Assembly: GCF_027595165.1 (NCBI RefSeq)
Contig: NZ_CP097291.1
Span: 310,001 to 374,000 of the forward strand
Length of the DNA: 64,000 nt
DNA from: Providencia sp. PROV188
Lineage (GTDB): Bacteria; Pseudomonadota; Gammaproteobacteria; Enterobacterales; Enterobacteriaceae
Reading direction: 5' to 3'
Shown here: piece by piece, positions 38,915 through 49,697 of the stretch
Layout of the letters: the number at the start of each line of letters is the position of its first letter
Position numbering within the stretch: the first letter of the stretch is position 1
Notes under the pieces: model-generated
Told to the model about the DNA's origin: nothing
What the model saw: only the letters and a program-made list of their open reading frames with translations
Databases searched by the model: none
Program-made: the position numbers and the translations under genes

Positions 38915-41719
38915 ATGGCTCAGATTGCTGAAAATCCCCTTATTTTGGTAGATGGCTCTTCCTACCTGTACCGTGCTTATCATGCATTCCCTCCATTGAC
39001 CAACAGCGCTGGTGAACCTACCGGAGCGATGTATGGCGTGTTGAATATGCTGCGTAGCCTAATCATGCAATATACCCCGAGTCATGTGGCGGTTGTCTTT
39101 GATGCTAAGGGAAAAACGTTCCGTGATGAACTGTTTGAAAGCTACAAATCCCATCGCCCGCCAATGCCGGATGATTTACGTGCTCAAATTGCACCATTGC
39201 ATGAAATGGTGGAAGCCATGGGGCTGCCGCTGCTAGTGGTGCCTGGTGTGGAGGCTGATGACGTCATCGGTACGTTGGCGCGTGAAGCCAGCAGTAAAGG
39301 GATGCCAGTGCTGATCAGTACGGGCGATAAAGATATGGCGCAGTTGGTTGAACCGAATATCACTCTGATCAACACAATGACCAACACCATCTTAGGTCCT
39401 GAAGAAGTGGAAGCGAAGTATGGGGTTCCACCAAGCCTAATTATCGACTTTTTAGCCTTAATGGGGGACTCATCCGATAATATTCCGGGTGTACCGGGTG
39501 TCGGTGAAAAAACCGCATTAGCATTATTGCAAGGTATTGGTAGCTTAGACGACATCTATAAAAACTTAGATGCGATTGCTCCACTCGGTTTCCGTGGCTC
39601 TAAAACCCTCGCACCAAAAATGGAAGAGAACCGCGAACTCGCACTGTTATCTTACCAACTGGCGACGATTAAAACGGATGTTGAGCTAGAAAAACCGTGT
39701 GAAGAACTCAAAGTGACGGAACTGGATGCGGATAAACTTCATTCACTGTTTAGCCGTTATGAATTTAAACGCTGGTTGGCCGATGTTGAAAATGGTAGCT
39801 GGATGGACGGCAAAGGGGGGAAACCAACTAAAGCCGCAGAAAGTTACCGTGCACCAGCAAGCCAGCCTGCGGCAAAATCTAAGCCTGCCGTCCCAACACT
39901 ATGTGCTGAAAATTACCAAACAATTCTCGATAAAGAACAGTTAGATAGTTGGGTGAAAAAACTCAGCGAAGCGACGCTGTTTGCCTTTGATACAGAAACT
40001 GACAGCCTTGATACCCAAGAAGCTCGTTTAGTGGGTATGTCTTTTGCTATCGAAGCTGGTCATGCCGCGTATTTACCTGTCGGGCATGACTATCTTGATG
40101 CGCCAGATCAGTTGCCTTTAAAAGACGTTTTGGCAGCGATGAAGCCTATCTTAGAAAATGAGAAAATCGGCAAAATCGGTCAAAATCTAAAATACGATGC
40201 GGAAGTGTTATTAAATTACGATATTTCGCTAAAAGGCATCGCGTTTGACACTATGTTGGAATCTTATGTATTGAACAGTGTGGCAGGCATGGGACGTCAT
40301 GATATGGACAGCCTTGCAGATCGCCATCTCAACCATAAGACCGTGAGTTTTGAAGAGATAGCGGGTAAAGGCAAAAAGCAGTTAACCTTTAACCAAATTC
40401 CATTGGAACAAGCGGCAAACTATGCGGCGGAAGATGCGGATGTGACATTGTTACTGCATCAAGCGCTGTATCCACAACTGGAAGCAGAGCCAAAATTAGC
40501 CCACGTTTTCCAAAATATCGAAATGCCGTTGGTGCCTGTGTTAGTGCGTATGGAACGTAAAGGTGTGCTGATTGACGCGGCGGCATTAGGGGCGCAGTCT
40601 CAGGTGATCACCGCGCGTTTAGCGGAGTTGGAAAAACAGGCGTTTGAGTTAGCGGGTGAAGAGTTCAATCTGGCATCTCCGAAACAGTTGCAGACGATTT
40701 TATTCGAAAAGCTGCAATTGCCAGTTATCAAGAAAACACCAAGTGGCGCTGCTTCAACCAACGAAGAAGTGTTGGAAGAGCTGGCATTAAACCATGCACT
40801 ACCAAAATTACTGTTAGAGCATCGTAGCTTAGCGAAGCTAAAATCCACCTATACGGATAAGCTGCCGCTGATGATTAATCCAAAAACTCATCGCGTGCAT
40901 ACCTCTTATCACCAAGCAGTAACAGCGACGGGACGTTTATCTTCCCGTGACCCGAACTTGCAAAATATTCCAGTGCGTACCGAAGAAGGTCGACGTATCC
41001 GCCAAGCGTTTGTGGCGCGTGATGGCTACAAAGTGATGGCAGCGGACTATTCACAAATTGAATTGCGTATTATGGCGCACCTTTCCCAAGATAAAGGCTT
41101 ATTGAAGGCGTTTGCGGAAGGGAAAGATATCCATAGAGCCACCGCAGCCGAGGTATTTGGTGTTCCGTTAGAGGAAGTCACCAGCGACCAACGCCGTAGT
41201 GCAAAAGCGATTAACTTCGGTTTGATTTATGGCATGAGTGCATTTGGTTTGGCTCGCCAGTTAGGCATCCCACGTGGAGAAGCACAACGTTATATGGATC
41301 TCTACTTTGAGCGTTATCCAGGTGTGCTGCGTTATATGGAAAATACCCGCCTGCAAGCGTCTGAACAAGGTTATGTTGAGACATTAGAAGGGCGTAGATT
41401 GTATCTTGCCGATATTAAATCTAGCAATGGTATGCGCCGTAAAGCAGCAGAACGCGAAGCGATCAATGCTCCAATGCAAGGTACAGCAGCTGATATCATC
41501 AAAAAAGCGATGATAGCAGTAGATAATTGGCTCGAAACCGAAAAACCAGATGCAGATATGCTCATGCAGGTGCACGATGAACTGGTGTTTGAAGTCAAAG
41601 AGTCCGAGTTAGAGAAGGTACAAGCGAAGGTTCAGGCGCTGATGGAGCAGAGTATGACGCTGGATGTTCCTCTCAAAGTGGAGGTGGGTGTCGGCTCGAA
41701 CTGGGACGAAGCGCACTAA
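38915..41719 (+). CDS. polA: DNA polymerase I
   Basis: 934 residues. N-terminal 5'-3' exonuclease (about residues 1-300, [20 protein letters not shown] and [12 protein letters not shown]), 3'-5' proofreading domain (about 330-525, with F-D-T-E-T-D at its first motif) and the polymerase domain, with motif [15 protein letters not shown], motif [21 protein letters not shown] and motif [11 protein letters not shown]. Fills gaps in repair and replaces Okazaki primers. An ERIC-like element starts on the base after the stop, and a terminator lies at 41945-41984. Confidence 0.98.
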   Translation: MAQIAENPLILVDGSSYLYRAYHAFPPLTNSAGEPTGAMYGVLNMLRSLIMQYTPSHVAVVFDAKGKTFRDELFESYKSHRPPMPDDLRAQIAPLHEMVEAMGLPLLVVPGVEADDVIGTLAREASSKGMPVLISTGDKDMAQLVEPNITLINTMTNTILGPEEVEAKYGVPPSLIIDFLALMGDSSDNIPGVPGVGEKTALALLQGIGSLDDIYKNLDAIAPLGFRGSKTLAPKMEENRELALLSYQLATIKTDVELEKPCEELKVTELDADKLHSLFSRYEFKRWLADVENGSWMDGKGGKPTKAAESYRAPASQPAAKSKPAVPTLCAENYQTILDKEQLDSWVKKLSEATLFAFDTETDSLDTQEARLVGMSFAIEAGHAAYLPVGHDYLDAPDQLPLKDVLAAMKPILENEKIGKIGQNLKYDAEVLLNYDISLKGIAFDTMLESYVLNSVAGMGRHDMDSLADRHLNHKTVSFEEIAGKGKKQLTFNQIPLEQAANYAAEDADVTLLLHQALYPQLEAEPKLAHVFQNIEMPLVPVLVRMERKGVLIDAAALGAQSQVITARLAELEKQAFELAGEEFNLASPKQLQTILFEKLQLPVIKKTPSGAASTNEEVLEELALNHALPKLLLEHRSLAKLKSTYTDKLPLMINPKTHRVHTSYHQAVTATGRLSSRDPNLQNIPVRTEEGRRIRQAFVARDGYKVMAADYSQIELRIMAHLSQDKGLLKAFAEGKDIHRATAAEVFGVPLEEVTSDQRRSAKAINFGLIYGMSAFGLARQLGIPRGEAQRYMDLYFERYPGVLRYMENTRLQASEQGYVETLEGRRLYLADIKSSNGMRRKAAEREAINAPMQGTAADIIKKAMIAVDNWLETEKPDADMLMQVHDELVFEVKESELEKVQAKVQALMEQSMTLDVPLKVEVGVGSNWDEAH

Positions 41720-41842
41720 TACTCGTCATATTTCACGCTGTGGCTGTGTTGGTTTCACTCAGCCACTTGGGTCACATACTTGTGTATGCTCCCCAAGCTG
41801 TCTTCGCTCACCGCCTTGCCACAACATGAACTATTTAGAGTA
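41720..41842. repeat. ERIC-like intergenic repeat abutting polA
   Basis: About 123 bases bounded by imperfect terminal inverted repeats: TACTCGTCATATTTCACGCT... at the left and ...AACATGAACTATTTAGAGTA at the right. The interior pairs around CTTGGGTCACATACTTGTGT and ATGCTCCCCAAG, and the order CTCA...GGGTCAC...TACTTG...GCTCC...TCACCGCC resembles the enterobacterial repetitive intergenic consensus (127 bp). It starts directly after the polA stop and is transcribed with it. Confidence 0.7.
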
Positions 41843-41875
41843 TTGGTTGGTAAAACGATCTTAGAAGTAAAAACT

Positions 41876-41917
41876 AAAAGCAAAAGCAAAAGCAAAAGCA
41901 AAAGCAAAAGCAAAAGC
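41876..41917. repeat. Hexanucleotide tandem repeat (AAAAGC)x7
   Basis: Seven uninterrupted copies of AAAAGC, 42 bases, in the polA-spf intergenic region, between the ERIC-like element and the polA terminator. It is not in a supportable reading frame. Confidence 0.97.
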
Positions 41918-41944
41918 TAAGAGTTAAGTAGAAGATAATGTAAG

Positions 41945-41984
41945 GCACCCCAAAGGTTGGAGACAATTTTTGGGGTGTTTTTTT
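41945..41984 (+). terminator. Terminator of polA transcript
   Basis: CACCCCAAA (41946-41954) pairs with TTTGGGGTG (41969-41977) over a 14-base loop, followed by T7. Confidence 0.85.
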
Positions 41985-42261
41985 ATGCTTAGAATATTTT
42001 TTATAGTGGTATTTACGCAGAAATTTGGAGGCGTTTTATTCCCTTTAAATTGCACATAATTCATGGGTAAAACACTGAATTTTAAATATATCGTTGGGAT
42101 AGCTAAGGTTGTTATTATGCGACTTAGATCTCATAAATATGTAGTAAAAATACGTTTTTAGCGAATTATTAGGCAATTTGCAGGGCTGAATCGTAGTAAG
42201 CTTTGAAAAAAAACTACAAAAAGCCTTTTTTTCGAGCGGAAAATAAAGTACATTATCAGGC
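41985..42261. other. Upstream region of Spot 42 RNA
   Basis: No gene is seen. CATTAT at 42251-42256 is a fitting -10 for transcription starting at the first base of Spot 42 (42262). An imperfect CRP-like site TGCGA-N6-TCTCA lies at 42118-42133 but is far upstream and weak. Confidence 0.4.
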
Positions 42262-42371
42262 GTAGGGTACAGAGGTAAGATGTTCTATCTTTCAGACCTT
42301 TTACTTCACGTAATCGGATTTAGCTGAATATTAGCTGCTCCAGTCAAGTTTTTGACTGGAGCATTTTTTTT
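42262..42371 (+). ncRNA. spf: Spot 42 small RNA
   Basis: About 110 bases beginning GTAGGGTACAGAGGTAAGAT, nearly identical to E. coli Spot 42 over its 5' two thirds, with TCACGTAATCGGATTTAGCT in the middle and a terminator hairpin CTCCAGTCAA...TTGACTGGAG followed by T8. It is an Hfq-binding RNA that represses sugar-metabolism mRNAs and is itself repressed by cAMP-CRP in E. coli. Its place between polA and engB is conserved. The 3' stem differs in sequence but keeps its pairing. Confidence 0.97.
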
Positions 42372-42439
42372 GCATAAATTTTGATGCGCTAACGGCATAG
42401 ACCGTTGTACGCCGAATGGGCGTACAAGGAATGAAAAGA

Positions 42440-43060
42440 TTATTCTGCGGCGTTACTGTACCAACTGTCGAGTTTGATACGTAATTTATCGATACCCATT
42501 TTTTTCAGTGCAGAAAAATATTCCACTTCAATATCGCCTTCCACTGATAACGGCGCTAATGCTTGGCGAACTTCCATTAACTGTTTCTTTCTTGCGCCTG
42601 AAGCGAGCTTATCCGCTTTGGTGAGTAGAACAAGAACAGGAATGCTCATGGCGACTGACCATTCGATCATCTGCATATCGAGGTCTTTTAATGGATGACG
42701 GATATCCATCAAAATCACTAACCCTTTGATACATTCTCTTTTCTGTAAATATTCACCGAGAGCTTGCTGCCATTTGCGCTTCATCTCTTCAGGTACTTCG
42801 GCATAACCGTAGCCCGGAAGGTCAACTAGGCGAATGCCCTCTTCAACTTCAAACAGGTTGATAAGCTGAGTTCTTCCCGGTGTTTTACTGGTTCGCGCTA
42901 AGCTTTTTTGCTGTGTTAATGCATTTAATGCACTGGATTTGCCCGCGTTAGATCGGCCAGCAAACGCCACCTCAATGCCCGTATCTTTTGGTAGATGACG
43001 GATATCGGGGGCACTGATGACAAATTTTGTCATGTGGTAGTTGTGGTTTTTAATTGCCAT
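42440..43060 (-). CDS. engB: Ribosome biogenesis GTPase EngB (YihA/YsxC)
   Basis: 206 residues. GTPase needed for large-subunit assembly and cell division. G1 motif [10 protein letters not shown]3 DLPGYG, G4 TKAD ([11 protein letters not shown]) and the TRAFAC signature are present. The frame is open to 43129, but AGGGAGA on the minus strand precedes ATG 43060, giving [13 protein letters not shown], the usual start. Convergent with spf, as in E. coli. Confidence 0.96.
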   Translation of the reverse strand: MAIKNHNYHMTKFVISAPDIRHLPKDTGIEVAFAGRSNAGKSSALNALTQQKSLARTSKTPGRTQLINLFEVEEGIRLVDLPGYGYAEVPEEMKRKWQQALGEYLQKRECIKGLVILMDIRHPLKDLDMQMIEWSVAMSIPVLVLLTKADKLASGARKKQLMEVRQALAPLSVEGDIEVEYFSALKKMGIDKLRIKLDSWYSNAAE

Positions 43061-43236
43061 TGGTGGTTCTCCCTGAGTAGCCTCAAAAGGCTGGGGGATT
43101 ATAGCGACTGAATAGCATACAAACAACAAAAGGGGGATATTTGGTGCGATATCTATTTGAGAATGACATTAAGCGAAGGTTTTTTCATTAAATGGCTCTA
43201 CAATTAATTTAATTCAGCAAAATTTAACTATTTGGC

Positions 43237-43251
43237 GTAAATATAGGTAAA
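43237..43251 (+). promoter_or_regulatory. CpxR-type box upstream of ppiA
   Basis: GTAAATATAGGTAAA is an exact match to GTAAA-N5-GTAAA, 77-91 bases before the ppiA start. ppiA belongs to the Cpx envelope-stress regulon in E. coli. Confidence 0.7.
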
Positions 43252-43327
43252 TCTTTAGCAATTACTCCCGCTTCGCTCTAGAATTGGGCATTAATATGTT
43301 TTTGGGTATTAACAAAAGGGATCTTGA

Positions 43328-43900
43328 ATGTTGAAACGAATTTTTGTGCCATTATTGGCAATCTGTGCAATGAGCACAACTTCTCTTGCATTAGCCGCGG
43401 GTGAAACTTACGTTAAATTAGTCACCTCCGCAGGTAATATTGAATTAGAACTCAATAGTAAAAAAGCCCCTGTTAGTACTGAAAACTTCCTGCAATATGT
43501 TAATGAAGGCTATTACAACGGTACAACCTTCCACCGTGTTATTCCTGGATTTATGATCCAAGGCGGCGGTTTTAATAAAGAATTGCAGCAAAAACAAGCC
43601 CGTGCACCAATCGCTAACGAAGCTGATAATGGATTACGTAATTTACGTGGCACTATTTCAATGGCTCGTAGCGCAAATAAAGACAGTGCAACCAGCCAAT
43701 TCTTTATTAATGTTGCTGATAATGCGTTTTTAGATCATGGGCAACGTGATTTCGGCTATGCGGTATTTGGTAAAGTCGTTAAAGGAATGGATGTTGCAGA
43801 CAAAATTTCTAAAGTGAAAACAGAGAACGTAGGCCCATATCAAAATGTTCCTGTTGAACCTATTACGATTATTTCCGCGGAAGTGATTAAAAAGCCTTAA
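43328..43900 (+). CDS. ppiA: Peptidyl-prolyl cis-trans isomerase A (periplasmic cyclophilin)
   Basis: 190 residues. Signal peptide [24 protein letters not shown], then [16 protein letters not shown]. Cyclophilin catalytic residues are in [20 protein letters not shown] (Arg) and [23 protein letters not shown]. Assists folding of exported proteins. A CpxR-type box lies upstream. In E. coli yhfG and fic separate ppiA from pabA; here that space holds only a decayed antitoxin gene. Confidence 0.96.
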   Translation: MLKRIFVPLLAICAMSTTSLALAAGETYVKLVTSAGNIELELNSKKAPVSTENFLQYVNEGYYNGTTFHRVIPGFMIQGGGFNKELQQKQARAPIANEADNGLRNLRGTISMARSANKDSATSQFFINVADNAFLDHGQRDFGYAVFGKVVKGMDVADKISKVKTENVGPYQNVPVEPITIISAEVIKKP

Positions 43901-43987
43901 TATCATTTCTAATAAAGAGGGTGGTTTATTGCAATCATCCTCTTATCTACAAAGCCTTTCTTTGCATTTTTTCTTACACTCTTTCCA

Positions 43988-44244
43988 TTATAAGTCATCC
44001 CAACTCACTTCTATTTCATCATCATCCATGCGTGCGATTGCTTTTTCTAATAGGAGTTGATCGCCAAGTTTTTCTACCATTAGCTCGAATAAATCAGTAG
44101 GTACGCAGTAGAAGATCGCTTTGTTGTGGCTCAAAATGGCAACAGGCTCTCCATTTGATTCATTCATTGCGGCGGAGGGATTTTTTTAAATTCGCTAATT
44201 GATGATGTTTTTTTAGCAAGAAGCGTTTTGGTATACATATACAT
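43988..44244 (-). pseudogene. StbD/RelB-like antitoxin gene with a one-base frameshift
   Basis: On the minus strand the frame starts at ATG 44244 behind AGAGG and reads MYMYTKTLLAKKTSSISEFKK, then shifts at a run of seven A (44181-44187) and stops soon after. Adding one A restores N-P-S-A-A-M-N-E-S-N-G-E-P-V-A-I-L, then LSHNKAIFYCVPTDLFELM and a C-terminus D-E-I-E-V-S-W-D-D-L before TAA. This is the full pattern of an StbD-type (Phd/YefM-like) antitoxin: N-terminal DNA-binding part, toxin-wrapping tail. No toxin gene is next to it. Both halves are too short to appear as long frames. A sequencing error in the homopolymer, or slippage during expression, cannot be excluded. Confidence 0.75.
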
Positions 44245-44624
44245 AGCAACCTCTAAAATTAGCACTAAATATGGAGCTTATTTTAGAGTGAAAAAAAATA
44301 TTGTACATGAAATACACAACATGAAGGGCAATCTAATTTAGTCTGGCTGCTGCTATTTTATTCCATTGTATTTAAAGCAATTATTATCAAATTTTGAATG
44401 TTGTTATATTCTTGTGAATATAATCCCATGATTTTTATATGGAAATTTTGTACTGAAAGTGGGTTACTTGACGTAAATAGGCTATTTTCCTGTCTTGGCT
44501 GTGCTATGATAGCCGCCCTTTGTGATAATTTATGGTTTTTGGGACGCGTTCTAATTGCTAACCGCCACGAATTATGCATAAACAAAAAAACTTATAATGA
44601 TAAAAATCAGTCGGATAGGCTACT
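44245..44624. other. pabA upstream region
   Basis: 380 AT-rich bases without a supportable gene. TGTGCTATGATAGCC at about 44499-44513 contains a TATGAT -10-like element that could drive pabA. No known RNA or repeat was recognised. Confidence 0.4.
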
Positions 44625-45200
44625 ATGCTTTTACTTATTGATAATTACGATTCATTTACATACAACTTATACCAATATTTCTGCGAACTAGGGGCGGAAG
44701 TGCTGGTGAAACGTAATGACGAAATTACCATTGAAGAAATTGAACAATTGGCTCCAACCCATTTGGTCATTTCACCGGGTCCTTGCACGCCTGATGAGGC
44801 AGGGATTTCTCTGGAAGCGATAAAACATTTTGCCGGAAAAGTGCCCATTTTGGGAATCTGCTTAGGTCATCAAGCCATTGGGCAGGCGTTTGGTGCCTCT
44901 GTCGTGAAAGCGAGAGAAGTGATGCACGGCAAAACGTCATCTATCCACCATAATCATCAAGGGGTATTTAAAGGACTTAATCGGCCTTTAACGGTGACTC
45001 GCTATCACTCTTTAGTGATTGCGGCAGAAACACTACCAGCCTCTTTTGATGTCTCCGCATGGTCACTGAATAACGGGGATATCGATGAAATTATGGGGAT
45101 CCGCCATAAAACCCTGCCAATTGAAGGGGTTCAATTCCATCCTGAAAGTATTCTCAGCGAACAAGGTCATGAGTTGTTGAGTAATTTTCTCAAATATTAG
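44625..45200 (+). CDS. pabA: Aminodeoxychorismate synthase glutaminase subunit
   Basis: 191 residues, class I glutamine amidotransferase that supplies ammonia to PabB for 4-aminobenzoate (folate) synthesis. Opening [19 protein letters not shown]; nucleophile Cys in [14 protein letters not shown], and His/Glu in [11 protein letters not shown]. It could also serve anthranilate synthase in some bacteria, but the neighbour argD is as in E. coli and supports pabA. Confidence 0.95.
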   Translation: MLLLIDNYDSFTYNLYQYFCELGAEVLVKRNDEITIEEIEQLAPTHLVISPGPCTPDEAGISLEAIKHFAGKVPILGICLGHQAIGQAFGASVVKAREVMHGKTSSIHHNHQGVFKGLNRPLTVTRYHSLVIAAETLPASFDVSAWSLNNGDIDEIMGIRHKTLPIEGVQFHPESILSEQGHELLSNFLKY

Positions 45201-45262
45201 TAGTTGATTTTCGCGAATAGCAAAATTAATTATGCATATTTTACCCTTGCCTATTGCTCTTT

Positions 45263-45280
45263 ATTGATTTTTTATTCATA
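45263..45280. promoter_or_regulatory. ARG box (ArgR site) upstream of argD
   Basis: ATTGATTTTTTATTCATA matches the 18-bp ARG box consensus with one mismatch. A weaker second copy begins at 45284, three bases further on, the usual tandem spacing for ArgR. They lie 31-69 bases before argD. Confidence 0.65.
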
Positions 45281-45304
45281 TTTGATGCTTATATTTTCAC
45301 TTAG

Positions 45305-46546
<1,242 letters not shown>

Positions 46547-46558
46547 TTGTATTTTTAT

Positions 46559-46597
46559 AGTGACAGAGACGAATTTGCCTCTGTCACTGAGCATTTT
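46559..46597 (+). terminator. Terminator of argD
   Basis: AGTGACAGAG (46559-46568) pairs with CTCTGTCACT (46579-46588) over a ten-base loop, then GAGCATTTT. It separates argD from the convergent orphan gene. Confidence 0.7.
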
Positions 46598-46613
46598 ATC
46601 AAGCTGTTACTCG

Positions 46614-48065
46614 CTATTTAAGCTTAGCTAGTTCCGTTTTAAGCATCGCAGAGTGAGCTTTTTCATTGACTATTTGTTCGCCTAGAACATTTATATCATG
46701 TAAGGTTTTTTGGATTTTTTCAAAACTTGTATCTAATTCTTTAGTATTTAGTTTCCCATCGTTTAATATTTTTTTTTGTGGATTTTCATTTAAATTAAAC
46801 GTTTTGCTAATATGCTTGTCTCGTAATATAGTTGCTCTATTGATATATATTTTTCCATTAGATTGATATGTTTTTTTCTTTGAATTCACGACAGAATGTG
46901 TTTTTTTCTGAGGTGCCTCTGTATTTTCTGCTTTTTTGTTTTTTAACTCATTATTTTTTTGAGTGGTAATATGATCGTTTTCTATATGCATCTTTGTTAT
47001 TTCTTCTGAACTATATTCTGATTCCTCCGTTATTTCTGAAAAATAGCTGGATGAATTGGAGCTTAAGCTACCATTACTCTTATAAATGTTGTTTTCAACG
47101 GTGATATTTATGCTTGAATTTTGATTTCCTTTAAAATTGTCACGTTCATTTTTTAATTCATTAACAACTCTGTTCATCGTTTCAATAGTGGCGTCGAATT
47201 TTTTATCTCTTTGATCACTCGGTGATAGAATGCATTGGTCAATTAAGTATTTGAAAGATTTTGTATAATTAAATTCACTTTGTAAGTTGCCTATATTTTC
47301 GGGATTAGTTTTTTTTATTTTGAGTATGTCCTTTTCTAGGGTGTGAATTACACTCTGTAGATCTTTAATTTTATTAAATTTATCTTTTTCCTTGCCTGTA
47401 AATGATATTGGTGGGTTTTTTACGTCGTTTAGCATTACTACATTTTCTTTGTGAGTTTTTTGTATTTCAACCGTTCCTTCTTTATTATAAAACTTAACGT
47501 TGTATAAATCTTTTTCTCTGGGAATTATTTTGTTCACAATGACTAAAGCTTGAATTTTCCCTGTTGATTTTACTTTCTCAATAGATTCATAGAAAAAATG
47601 CTTTAACTTATTGATGCCAAAATCTTTAATTAAAAAATGGCTATTTTTTATATTCACTGTTTGTTTGCTTGAATTGCTGATTTCCATTGGTGTGTTATCC
47701 CATTTAATGTCTTTTGGTGAAGTATTGTTTTTGTCTAAATTAATAATAGAGAGTGGTGCTGAGTGATTTCTATTATCTTCATAAGGTGGGAGTGTATATA
47801 TATCTGTTAGAATAGCTTTTTCCTGATTAACTGGGAATTTAATAAACTGACTAGGAAGTAAATATTCAATATTCATACCACTTTTAATTACATTGGAGAT
47901 TTCATTTGCTTTTGCTAATAAGTCAGGAGATATAAAAGGTGTTTTTGTACGAGGCTCTATTAGAGAAGATTTATTTTTCGTAACAAGGTTTTCTTCTGAA
48001 CTACTTTTCTTATTGATTGTGTTAAGTGGTGTTGATTTTGTAGAATTCTGGGAAATATGTGGCAT
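46614..48065 (-). CDS. Orphan AT-rich gene, large hydrophilic protein
   Basis: 483 residues, not recognised as any family. It is rich in Asn, Ser, Lys and Ile. It lacks a signal peptide or transmembrane segment. The N-terminal 35 residues (MPHISQNSTKSTPLNTINKK...) are Ser/Thr/Asn-rich and polar, as in many type III secretion substrates. Helical, coiled-coil-like parts lie at about residues 233-265 (KFNKIKDLQSVIHTLEKDIL) and 440-483; a Ser-rich acidic linker is near 335-360. Base use is far more AT-rich than its neighbours (46921-46980 has 14 G/C in 60). GGAGA precedes the ATG. It replaces yhfK at the argD-crp junction. A secreted effector is one reading; function is unknown. Confidence 0.75.
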   Translation of the reverse strand: MPHISQNSTKSTPLNTINKKSSSEENLVTKNKSSLIEPRTKTPFISPDLLAKANEISNVIKSGMNIEYLLPSQFIKFPVNQEKAILTDIYTLPPYEDNRNHSAPLSIINLDKNNTSPKDIKWDNTPMEISNSSKQTVNIKNSHFLIKDFGINKLKHFFYESIEKVKSTGKIQALVIVNKIIPREKDLYNVKFYNKEGTVEIQKTHKENVVMLNDVKNPPISFTGKEKDKFNKIKDLQSVIHTLEKDILKIKKTNPENIGNLQSEFNYTKSFKYLIDQCILSPSDQRDKKFDATIETMNRVVNELKNERDNFKGNQNSSINITVENNIYKSNGSLSSNSSSYFSEITEESEYSSEEITKMHIENDHITTQKNNELKNKKAENTEAPQKKTHSVVNSKKKTYQSNGKIYINRATILRDKHISKTFNLNENPQKKILNDGKLNTKELDTSFEKIQKTLHDINVLGEQIVNEKAHSAMLKTELAKLK

Positions 48066-48178
48066 AACTAATAATCTCCAAATAATGATTAACTCTCACT
48101 ATCTTAGTTCGATAATTAGCTAGAAGAATATAAAGAAACGACACTCGTTACTGAGACGATATAAACTGAGCTATAAGT

Positions 48179-48215
48179 AAAAAAATAGCTTTGTACGTGA
48201 AGTATAAAGCTATTT
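48179..48215 (-). terminator. Terminator of crp
   Basis: On the minus strand AAATAGCTTT and AAAGCTATTT (48206-48215 and 48183-48192) form a ten-base stem followed by a U7 tract. A second hairpin AGCCTCACC/GGTGAGGCT (48224-48247) stands closer to the stop without a good tail. Confidence 0.8.
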
Positions 48216-48257
48216 CAATACGAAGCCTCACCAAGAAAGGTGAGGCTGACAGGTAAA

Positions 48258-48890
48258 TTAGCGAGTGCCGTAAACAACAATCGTTTTGCCGTGTGCGGAG
48301 ATTAAGTTTTGATCTTCCAGCATCTTTAAAATACGACCGACAGTTTCGCGAGAACAACCTACGATTTGACCGATTTCCTGACGAGTAATTTTGATTTGCA
48401 TACCGTCTGGGTGAGTCATCGCATCAGGCTGTTTAGCTAAATTCAACAATGTTTGAGCAATACGACCAGTAACATCTAAGAATGCAAGGTTACCCACTTT
48501 TTCGGATGTGGTTTGCAAACGACTTGCCATTTGCGCAGAAAGGCGCATCAGGATATCTGGATTGACTTGAATCAGCTGACGGAATTTCTTGTAAGAAATT
48601 TCCGCGACTTCGCAAGCAACTTTCGCGCGAACCCACGCAGTACGTTCTTGCCCTTCTTCAAATAACCCAAGTTCGCCAATGAAATCTCCCTGATTGAGGT
48701 AAGAGAGAATCATTTCCTTGCCTTCTTCATCTTTGATTAAAACAGCCACTGAACCTTTAACAATGTAGTAAAGGGTTTCTGCTTTTTCACCCTGATGGAT
48801 CAGAGTGCTCTTGGATGGATACTTATGAATATGGCAGTGTGACAAAAACCATTCAAGAGTAGGGTCTGTTTGTGGCTTGCCGAGAACCAT
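48258..48890 (-). CDS. crp: cAMP receptor protein (CRP)
   Basis: 210 residues, global regulator of carbon use. The cAMP pocket is in [18 protein letters not shown], and the C-terminal helix-turn-helix is [20 protein letters not shown] with the DNA-contacting R-E-T-V-G-R. Nearly identical to E. coli CRP throughout. Divergent from yhfA, as in E. coli. Likely acts on spf and the mur genes in this same window. Confidence 0.99.
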   Translation of the reverse strand: MVLGKPQTDPTLEWFLSHCHIHKYPSKSTLIHQGEKAETLYYIVKGSVAVLIKDEEGKEMILSYLNQGDFIGELGLFEEGQERTAWVRAKVACEVAEISYKKFRQLIQVNPDILMRLSAQMASRLQTTSEKVGNLAFLDVTGRIAQTLLNLAKQPDAMTHPDGMQIKITRQEIGQIVGCSRETVGRILKMLEDQNLISAHGKTIVVYGTR

Positions 48891-49213
48891 TAGCGTTATC
48901 CTCTGTATGTTATTGCAACCTTTCGAAAAGTAGGGAAAGGCTGACTTTAAAGTGTCTAGCTTAGCATACTAAGTCACATTGATGCCTATTATTAATGCTG
49001 CTCTAGGCTAACGTAAATTAATATCAATTGTATAATATAATCAATTAAATCGTTGAGTTTTGATCTTAATCCTATCAACTGACCATTGTTTGTATCATAT
49101 CCAATGCCGAAAGTCTTCCCTGTATCGCTTCAGCCTAATAATGCTGATATAACATTGTCTAGATATATGGAACAATGTGACGATAAATATCACTATTTTC
49201 GAGAGGAATAAAA
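48891..49213. other. crp-yhfA divergent promoter region
   Basis: 323 AT-rich bases with no gene. It contains promoters for both genes. I see no full TGTGA-N6-TCACA site; TGTGA and TCAC near 49178-49194 are too widely spaced. Confidence 0.5.
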
Positions 49214-49618
49214 ATGGAAGCACGCGTAAAGTGGGTTGAAGGGCTCTCTTTTCTAGGTGAGTCGGCATCAGGTCATCAAATCATGATGGATGGTAATGCG
49301 GGCGATAAAGCACCGAGTCCGATGGAAATGGTTTTAATGGCGGCAGGCGGATGCAGTGCGATTGATGTGGTTTCTATTCTGCAAAAAGGTCGTCAGGATA
49401 TTGTTGATTGTGAAGTGAAATTAACTTCACAGCGTCGTGAAGAAGCCCCTCGTTATTTTACGGATATCAACCTGCACTTTATTGTGACGGGACGTGAATT
49501 AACGGACAAAGTGGTGGAGCGTGCGGTTCAACTTTCGGCTGAAAAATATTGTTCCGTTGCTATCATGCTAGAAAAAACGGTTAACGTGACTCATAGTTTC
49601 GAAATTAAAGCGCCGTAA
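49214..49618 (+). CDS. yhfA: YhfA, OsmC-family protein
   Basis: 134 residues, nearly identical in pattern to E. coli YhfA: M-x-A-R-V-K-W-V-E-G at the start, APSPMEMVLMAAGGCSAIDV and AEKYCSVAIMLEK, each holding one of the two conserved cysteines of OsmC/Ohr proteins. Members reduce organic hydroperoxides or act on related thiol chemistry; YhfA itself is uncharacterised. GAGAGGAATAAAA carries the ribosome site. Confidence 0.95.
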   Translation: MEARVKWVEGLSFLGESASGHQIMMDGNAGDKAPSPMEMVLMAAGGCSAIDVVSILQKGRQDIVDCEVKLTSQRREEAPRYFTDINLHFIVTGRELTDKVVERAVQLSAEKYCSVAIMLEKTVNVTHSFEIKAP

Positions 49619-49634
49619 TTGTTTTCTTGATATT

Positions 49635-49667
49635 AAGATGCTTATCGATAATTAAGATAAGCATCTT
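49635..49667. terminator. Hairpin between convergent yhfA and prkB
   Basis: AAGATGCTTATC (49635-49646) pairs with GATAAGCATCTT (49656-49667) over a nine-base loop, followed by GTTATTT. Confidence 0.75.
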
Positions 49668-49697
49668 GTTATTTATCTCTTTAATGAGAGTGTCAAA

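Noticed and set aside
41664-41864. 66-codon + frame running from polA into the ERIC-like element
   Set aside because: Out of frame with polA and dependent on a palindromic repeat; no start signal.
46614-48065. Prophage or insertion sequence origin of the orphan gene
   Set aside because: No integrase, transposase, target duplication or terminal inverted repeats were seen around it.
49058-49080. FNR-like site TTGAT...ATCAA upstream of yhfA
   Set aside because: The spacer is nine bases rather than four, so it is not a valid FNR box.
49178-49194. CRP-like TGTGA...TCAC near yhfA
   Set aside because: The spacing between half-sites is nine bases rather than six.
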